A stretch of 43,956 nucleotides of DNA, taken from positions 1 through 43,956 of the forward strand of contig NZ_KB910961.1 of the NCBI RefSeq assembly GCF_000383235.1, written 5' to 3'. Under the pieces are notes generated by a model, which saw only the letters and a program-made list of their open reading frames with translations, was not told the DNA's origin and did no database searches. Every line of letters starts with the position of its first letter. Within the stretch, counting starts at the first letter, position 1. The position numbers and the translations under genes are program-made. Of this stretch, positions 39,911-43,956 are shown piece by piece. Source of the DNA: Bacillus sp. 123MFChir2. Its GTDB lineage: Bacteria > Bacillota > Bacilli > Bacillales > Bacillaceae_G.

Positions 39911-40978
39911 GTGAATCATACTATATCGAAGAAACGATGGTTAATTTGGTTTGCTATTACGAGTTTGATTATCCTTTCGAATATTCTTCTTTATGCACTA
40001 CCAATCATGTCGCCTTTACCAAACCGGGTAGCACTTGCTTCTCTATTTGATTTTATACTTACTATTCCAATCGTTACTTACATACTGATTATAAGAAAGC
40101 GATATTCACTAAAATATATTTTTCCTGTGATACTTGCAGGTTATGTGGCTGCAAAATTTATTATTCCTAATCCGTATTTTGAATCTTATTCGTTTATCAC
40201 ATATATAGTAGTAGCTGGGGAAATTGCATTTCTTTGTTTAGAGCTGTATCTTTTTTGCAAAATAGCAAGAAAACTACCTGCGATTGTTCGCTCTTATAAG
40301 AAATACAAGCTCGTGTATCCATCTTTTTCATATGCAATCGAAAGAGCTGTATACGATTCCGTTTTCAAAAGTGTCGCTGTAAATGTATTGTTATCAGAGT
40401 TTAAGTTATTTTATTACGCGTTATTTTCTTGGCGAAAAAAAATACCTGCAGGTTCAGAAATGTTTACATATCATAAAAAAACAGGTGTAATTGCATTTAA
40501 TATTATGCTCATACATGCAACTTTAATTGAATCAATCGGTTTTCATTATTTTCTTCATCAATGGAATCCGGTTGTAGCATGGATTCTGCTAATTTTAAAT
40601 ATTTACGCTGTGATATTTTTCTTAGCAGAAATACAAGCAATTCGTTTATGTCCCTATGTTGTAACTGACAAAGAGCTTATTTTACAAGTTGGGTTGACGA
40701 AACAGCTTATCGTCCCATTTTGTAATATTCAAAGCATACGTCATAATAAAGGAGCATTACCTGCTGAAATTGAACAAAAACAAATTTTTGATGCGACAGT
40801 AAACGAGTTTATGAAAGAACCAGCAAAACTCGAAATCGTGTTAGTAGAACCGATGCAGGCAACTATGTTTTATGGGTTTCAAAAAACAGTAACAAAAGTT
40901 CATATCAATGTGGATGATGAGAGAATGTTTTATGATACAGTAATGAATAAAGTTCAAGAGAGAATCAGTCATGAGTGA
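39911..40978 (+). CDS. Multi-pass membrane protein of unknown function
   Basis: 355 residues from GTG 39911 (AAAGGA 8 bases upstream). About six to seven membrane helices in the first 245 residues: three near 12-95, one or two at 95-125, a central cytoplasmic part at 125-190, and two at 195-245. The soluble C-terminal domain (about 250-355) is strand-rich (Y-V-V-T-D-K-E-L-I-L-Q-V-G, I-P-F-C-N-I-Q-S-I-like) and resembles bacterial PH-like domains. I recall B. cereus relatives annotated as beta-carotene 15,15'-monooxygenase, but no such catalytic motifs are seen. Confidence 0.78.
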   Translation: MNHTISKKRWLIWFAITSLIILSNILLYALPIMSPLPNRVALASLFDFILTIPIVTYILIIRKRYSLKYIFPVILAGYVAAKFIIPNPYFESYSFITYIVVAGEIAFLCLELYLFCKIARKLPAIVRSYKKYKLVYPSFSYAIERAVYDSVFKSVAVNVLLSEFKLFYYALFSWRKKIPAGSEMFTYHKKTGVIAFNIMLIHATLIESIGFHYFLHQWNPVVAWILLILNIYAVIFFLAEIQAIRLCPYVVTDKELILQVGLTKQLIVPFCNIQSIRHNKGALPAEIEQKQIFDATVNEFMKEPAKLEIVLVEPMQATMFYGFQKTVTKVHINVDDERMFYDTVMNKVQERISHE

Positions 40979-41102
40979 TAAAAGACCATATTTCTCAACT
41001 AAATAAAACAACCGGCAAGTACAAAGCTAGCCAGTTTTCATCGTAAAGAAATGAAAATTATGATAAAATGAAAGAGTAACTCATGGTCAGAGTGGTTGTT
41101 TT

Positions 41103-41136
41103 ATTATCACTTCTCTAAGTGAAGGGAGGTGATAAT
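41103..41136 (+). promoter_or_regulatory. Sequestered strong Shine-Dalgarno of the toxin mRNA
   Basis: GAAGGGAGGTGATAA, nearly a full complement of the 16S rRNA 3' end, stands right before the TTG start. The bases ATTATCAC (41103-41110) are a perfect complement of GTGATAAT (41129-41136), with an inner CACTTCTCTAAGTG hairpin. In the folded mRNA the ribosome site would be hidden, as is known for type I toxin messengers. Confidence 0.65.
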
Positions 41137-41229
41137 TTGAGTGAACTTTCGTTGCTTTTGCAAGGCGGTCTTTTTCTCGTTGCATTGCTAACGTTCGTCG
41201 TGTTATTAATCGACAAGCTCAAAAAATAA
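41137..41229 (+). CDS. Type I toxin peptide (TxpA/holin-like toxin family)
   Basis: 30 residues from TTG 41137. A short polar start (S-E-L-S-L-L-L-Q-G-G), one membrane helix (L-F-L-V-A-L-L-T-F-V-V-L-L-I) and a basic tail (D-K-L-K-K) match the putative holin-like toxins of Bacillus type I systems (TxpA/BsrG/Hol-Tox families). The exceptionally strong GGGAGGTGAT ribosome site and its sequestration are typical. The messenger probably ends at the hairpin 41319-41351, leaving a 3' region that overlaps a predicted antisense RNA. Overproduction would be expected to damage the membrane or cell wall. It is too short for most automatic gene finders. Confidence 0.78.
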   Translation: MSELSLLLQGGLFLVALLTFVVLLIDKLKK

Positions 41230-41398
41230 CAACCCACTCTACGCCAATAGAAGGTGGGTTGTCTAATTCATGAGAAACAAATAGGATAATGAATAATCCA
41301 CTCTGCTGAGTTATATTGGACTAGTGTGTTGCCGCACGCTAGTCTTTTTTTATTTATATGCGAATTTAGTTTATTTATGTGATTGTATCGCTCTTTTC
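41215..41398 (-). ncRNA. Predicted antisense antitoxin RNA of the type I locus
   Basis: On the minus strand an extended -10 promoter TGCTATAAT (TATAAT at 41410-41405) predicts a start near 41398. About 140-170 bases on, the hairpin ACAACCCAC...TGGGTTGT (41262-41229) is followed on this strand by TTATTTTTTGAG, a terminator tail. The RNA of about 180 bases would pair with the 3' end of the toxin frame and its 3' untranslated region, the arrangement of RatA/SR4-type antitoxins. Predicted, no expression evidence; the -35 is weak. Confidence 0.6.
41319..41351 (+). terminator. Terminator of the toxin mRNA
   Basis: GACTAGTGTG / CGCACGCTAGTC-type arms (one G-T pair) with a TTTTTTTATT tail on the plus strand and no T tail on the minus strand. 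Confidence 0.75.
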
Positions 41399-41428
41399 AT
41401 TGTTATTATAGCACAATCTTGTTTATAT

Positions 41429-41457
41429 AAAAAAGGAGAGCGTACGTTCTCCTTTTT
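41429..41457. terminator. Bidirectional terminator after the HNH-like gene
   Basis: AAAAAGGAGA / TCTCCTTTTT arms around GCGTACGT. It lies 21 bases after the stop of the minus-strand HNH-like gene and upstream of the antisense RNA promoter, separating the two. Confidence 0.8.
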
Positions 41458-41477
41458 GGAAGCTTATCGATTATTCT

Positions 41478-42287
41478 TTAAGATTGAATTCCATTTGTTG
41501 GCTTGAATAATCCATTCATATATTCTTTTAAGCTTTTTGTATAAAATACTTGGTTAATTGCATCATTTACACCGACAATTGGTGACGGAAGACTGTATCT
41601 TTTTTTAGATAGATGAACAACGACATCAAATACATCAAAGAGGCGAATAAAGCAAAATAATCCATCTTTGTCACTTAGTAAAATGAAATAGTGGTTTTCG
41701 CAATCAGTATTTAAAGTGTTCCATAATGAACTTTTACTTAACTCTCGTACAATACGTCTATCTTTTAATTCAATGAAATCTACGTTAGATAAAATGTTAG
41801 AAATAGCAACTGCATCGGAATCATGAAAATAACCGTCTATTGTATTTACAGCAAATAAGTAAGCCATTTTCAGTAAACTCATCTTATATTTGCGGTTATC
41901 AAGGAGTAATTCACGCTGAATAGAACCCGCAACTTTAGTTACTCGTTCTTCTTTCCATATTTCATCATGAAGTGAGATATCGTGCCTTTTGCATAGTTTC
42001 ATAATGAGAGAATTTGAGAATTGGAACTCATTACTGTCCATTTCTTCATTTGCATATTCTTCTTTATCATATATATCTAAAAGAGGAGAGTCAATTTGAT
42101 GTTTAAGCTGTTCTATTTTATACTGGATTAACTTATGACTAATTAATAGACGATCAATACTTGTTAGTACGTTTTCGTGGCATGTTTCACACACAGTGTT
42201 GATATAATAATATCCGCATAACACTTCTGGAATTACATATTGTTCTATACATTGTTTATCATCTCTACATATACTGCATATTGGCAT
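41478..42287 (-). CDS. Zinc-knuckle protein with degenerate HNH-like N-terminus
   Basis: 269 residues from ATG 42287-42285, preceded by AAAGGTG; a GTG three codons upstream overlaps that site. The N-terminus has C4-x2-C7 and C33-x2-C36, with Q-Y-V-I-P (16-20) between them and I-D-R-L-L after. This matches the HNH_5 pattern C-x2-C ... E-H-V-I-P ... C-x2-C ... I-D, except that Tyr replaces the catalytic His. It is probably a structural zinc fold without nuclease activity. The remaining 220 residues are mixed helix and strand with no motif I recognise (S-S-L-W-N-T-L-N-T-D, F-C-F-I-R-L-F-D-V-F-D). Function unknown. Confidence 0.75.
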   Translation of the reverse strand: MPICSICRDDKQCIEQYVIPEVLCGYYYINTVCETCHENVLTSIDRLLISHKLIQYKIEQLKHQIDSPLLDIYDKEEYANEEMDSNEFQFSNSLIMKLCKRHDISLHDEIWKEERVTKVAGSIQRELLLDNRKYKMSLLKMAYLFAVNTIDGYFHDSDAVAISNILSNVDFIELKDRRIVRELSKSSLWNTLNTDCENHYFILLSDKDGLFCFIRLFDVFDVVVHLSKKRYSLPSPIVGVNDAINQVFYTKSLKEYMNGLFKPTNGIQS

Positions 42288-42583
42288 AATTATCACCTTT
42301 TAGTTGCGAATTTTTATCTTGCTATTTACGGACAATAGGATTCTCACTTTAAGACTTTTTGATATACAAAGGAGATAAAACAGGAATAACTGCCTGTAAA
42401 AGTCCAATTGGTTCAACTAATAATCAGCATAGAATGAAAACTCTACTGACAAAAGTTTTACTTGTATGTCTTTATTGTAGTGTATTTATTTATGCATTGG
42501 AATATAGAACGCAGAAATAGCATATAAATTTTTGCTTTGATTTGTTACAATGTATAGAAGAAATTTAAAAGGAGGCACTTTTT

Positions 42584-43666
42584 TTGAAATCAAAAGTTCA
42601 TTTTTGGACATTAGAAGTATTGATGGTTGTAGCGATTATTTTTATCTGTACAAAAATTTCGTTTTTATTTCAACCAATCGGTATTTTTATTTCCACTTTA
42701 TTTTTCCCTATTTTAATTGCGGCATTTTTGTATTTTATGTTTAATCCCGTGTTGCTCTTTTTAGAGAATAAAAAGGTACCACGCAGTTTATCAATTTTGT
42801 TACTATATGTCTTTATTATTACATTAATAGCTGTTGCAGTCGGCGTTGTTGTTCCTACTGTCTCTCATCAGCTGATGGATTTAGTAACAAATATGCCAAC
42901 GTATATTAAAGTGGGGAAAGAATACATAGCAGATTTATCGAATCATAAGCTATTTCAATGGCTTACAACTCAGGATTATGTTTCATTAGAGACATTAGAA
43001 AAGAATGCTCTCACGTATTTGAAAGAGATACCAAATACACTTACAGCGAGTGCAACTGCATTATTTGGGATTATTACAAACATTGCATTAGTTGTTTTCA
43101 CAGTTCCATTTATTTTGTTTTATATGTTTAAAGATGGCCATAAATTTCCTGGAGCAGCAGTTCGTTTTTTACCAGAATCTTATCGTGAAGAAGGGTTTCG
43201 ACTTTTTAAAGAAACGAATGAAACACTTGCAGCTTACATTCAAGGTCAAGCGCTTGTTTGTTTATTTGTTGGAGCTTTCACGTTTGTTGGTTATTTAATC
43301 ATTGGGCTGCCTTATGCTTTTATTTTAGGGATTGTGGCAGCATTTACAAATATTATTCCTAATTTAGGGCCGTTTATAGGAGCAGCGCCAGCGGTTATTG
43401 TTGGACTATTTGTATCGCCGGTACAGGCGGTATGGGTTATTGTTGTGGTAACAATTGTTCAGCAATTTGAAAGTAATATTTTATCACCGCGAATTATGAG
43501 TGAGAAACTAAATATTCACCCTTTAACAATTATCATGTTAATTCTTGGTGTCGGAAATTTTGCTGGAATTATTGGAATGATTTTAGCCGTACCAACTTAT
43601 GCTGTGATGAAAACAATCATTTCAAACTTAGTAAGGCTTTTTAAATTGAAAAGAAATAAGAAATAG
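42584..43666 (+). CDS. AI-2E family (UPF0118) membrane transporter
   Basis: 360 residues from TTG 42584, after AAGGAGG. Seven to eight membrane helices arranged as in the family: a pair near the start, a long amphipathic region at about 105-155, V-F-T-V-P-F-I-L-F-Y-M-F-K-D-G (about 180), then the signature region P-N-L-G-P-F-I-G-A-A-P-A with I-P before it, V-Q-Q-F-E-S-N-I-L-S-P-R-I-M and V-P-T-Y-A-V. Family members include TqsA (autoinducer-2 export) and Na+/H+ antiporters; in Bacillus the closest are YtvI/YdbI-like. The transported molecule is not known. A strong terminator follows. Confidence 0.92.
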   Translation: MKSKVHFWTLEVLMVVAIIFICTKISFLFQPIGIFISTLFFPILIAAFLYFMFNPVLLFLENKKVPRSLSILLLYVFIITLIAVAVGVVVPTVSHQLMDLVTNMPTYIKVGKEYIADLSNHKLFQWLTTQDYVSLETLEKNALTYLKEIPNTLTASATALFGIITNIALVVFTVPFILFYMFKDGHKFPGAAVRFLPESYREEGFRLFKETNETLAAYIQGQALVCLFVGAFTFVGYLIIGLPYAFILGIVAAFTNIIPNLGPFIGAAPAVIVGLFVSPVQAVWVIVVVTIVQQFESNILSPRIMSEKLNIHPLTIIMLILGVGNFAGIIGMILAVPTYAVMKTIISNLVRLFKLKRNKK

Positions 43667-43704
43667 AAAGAAGACCGGTTACAGACTGTAACCGGTCTTC
43701 TTTC
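43666..43704. terminator. Strong terminator after the AI-2E gene
   Basis: GAAAGAAGACCGGTTACAG / CTGTAACCGGTCTTCTTTC, perfect 19-base arms with almost no loop. Confidence 0.8.
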
Positions 43705-43705
43705 G

Positions 43706-43742
43706 CAGGCTGTGGAGAAAGCCTTCTCCACAGCCTGTTTTT
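43706..43742 (+). terminator. Second hairpin, possibly the left end of the insertion sequence
   Basis: CAGGCTGTGGAGAA / TTCTCCACAGCCTG, perfect 14-base arms around AGCC, then TTTTTGTG. It lies between the AI-2E terminator and the transposase start. It may be a terminator carried at the IS end that shields the transposase from outside transcription. The exact IS end cannot be set without the other end. Confidence 0.5.
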
Positions 43743-43803
43743 GTGTCTGAACATCTTTTCATCTGTCAACACTGATAAAAAAGATGCAAAGGAGCGATGC
43801 CCC

Positions 43804-43956
43804 ATGATGGGAGCGCTGAAAAATCATCGTGATGAGCGCGTAACAATTTCTGTAGAAGAGTTAGTTCCGCAAGACCATTTCCTTCGTGCCATTGAGGCAA
43901 CAATCGATTTTCATTTTATTGAAGAAAAATTACGTCCTTATTATTGCGCAAACAAT
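43804..43956 (+). mobile_element. IS1182-type transposase, 5' part (runs off the window)
   Basis: ATG 43804, with AAAGGAG 7 bases upstream, opens V-T-I-S-V-E-E-L-V-P-Q-D-H-F-L-R-A-I, I-D-F-H-F-I-E-E-K-L and Y-Y-C-A-N-N, the conserved N-terminus of IS1182-family (DDE) transposases. Only 51 codons are present, with no stop before the edge. The element begins somewhere between about 43704 and 43804. Confidence 0.82.

Noticed and set aside
42434-42520. 28-codon hydrophobic peptide from ATG 42434
   Set aside because: No ribosome site before the ATG and no antisense or terminator features like those at 41103-41351.
1-43956. CRISPR arrays, tRNA or rRNA genes, prophage
   Set aside because: No regularly spaced short repeats, no cloverleaf or rRNA-like stretch, and no phage structural genes were noticed on reading.

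Overview
The window looks like chromosomal DNA of a Bacillus cereus group member (B. cereus / thuringiensis / anthracis type). The grounds are low G+C, strong Gram-positive ribosome binding sites, frequent TTG/GTG starts, T-box leaders, five copies of a bcr1-like repeat (a family known from this group), and a gene repertoire typical of these genomes (ECF sigma/anti-sigma pair, many GNAT acetyltransferases, NodB-type deacetylase, YoaK/DUF1275 and DUF2512 membrane proteins). This identification is by recognition, not by a database search.

Layout. 1-860: start of a minus-strand gene, a bcr1-like repeat and the broken C-terminal end of a rhamnose/AI-2 type sugar-binding protein. 870-4260: ECF sigma factor with overlapping membrane anti-sigma, an AAC(6')-type acetyltransferase and two overlapping cysteine hydrolases. 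4278-6390: a cupin-type XRE repressor divergent from D-serine dehydratase across an extremely AT-rich operator region. 6513-10962: DUF2332 protein, a TraB/TIKI-like protein, an APH-like kinase, and two membrane proteins. 11262-14777: a 1171-residue SIR2-domain protein resembling the defence-associated sirtuins, the best candidate for an anti-phage gene here. 15127-18400: an aromatic (tyrosine) biosynthesis operon led by two tandem tyrosine T-boxes. It keeps the chorismate mutase/DAHP synthase gene (frameshifted at an A8 run) and tyrA, but holds only scars of chorismate synthase and EPSP synthase. 18476-24701: Eis-like acetyltransferase, a frameshifted MFS transporter, an ABC-F protein with one intact and one degenerate ATP site, remnants of an ECF41-like sigma/oxidoreductase locus, and a NodB-family deacetylase. 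24907-28810: an unknown protein, then an operon of membrane-anchored alpha/beta hydrolase, response regulator and sensor kinase. 29003-35089: a frameshifted LysE exporter, nucleotidyltransferase, beta-lactamase-like protein, three GNATs, a VOC protein and an epimerase, with bcr1-like copies on both sides of the last GNAT.

36000-37855 is visibly richer in G+C than its surroundings and holds a decayed efflux cassette (PadR repressor, DUF1048 protein, deleted DrrA-like ATPase, permease stub). It has repeated operator-like sequences, one of which overlaps the -10 region of a TTGACA promoter. It is followed by an AAC(3)-type gene stopped by TGA, a CoaB-like protein, a TPR protein and a membrane protein. 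41100-41400 holds a probable type I toxin-antitoxin locus: a 30-residue hydrophobic toxin with a sequestered strong Shine-Dalgarno, and a predicted antisense RNA with its own promoter and terminator. The window ends with a minus-strand degenerate HNH-like protein, an AI-2E family membrane protein, and the 5' end of an IS1182-type transposase running off the edge.

The overall impression is an accessory, eroding part of a B. cereus chromosome. At least nine loci are broken. Four of the lesions are one-base changes in A or T runs (real decay or sequencing error); the rest are nonsense changes and deletions that homopolymer error cannot explain.
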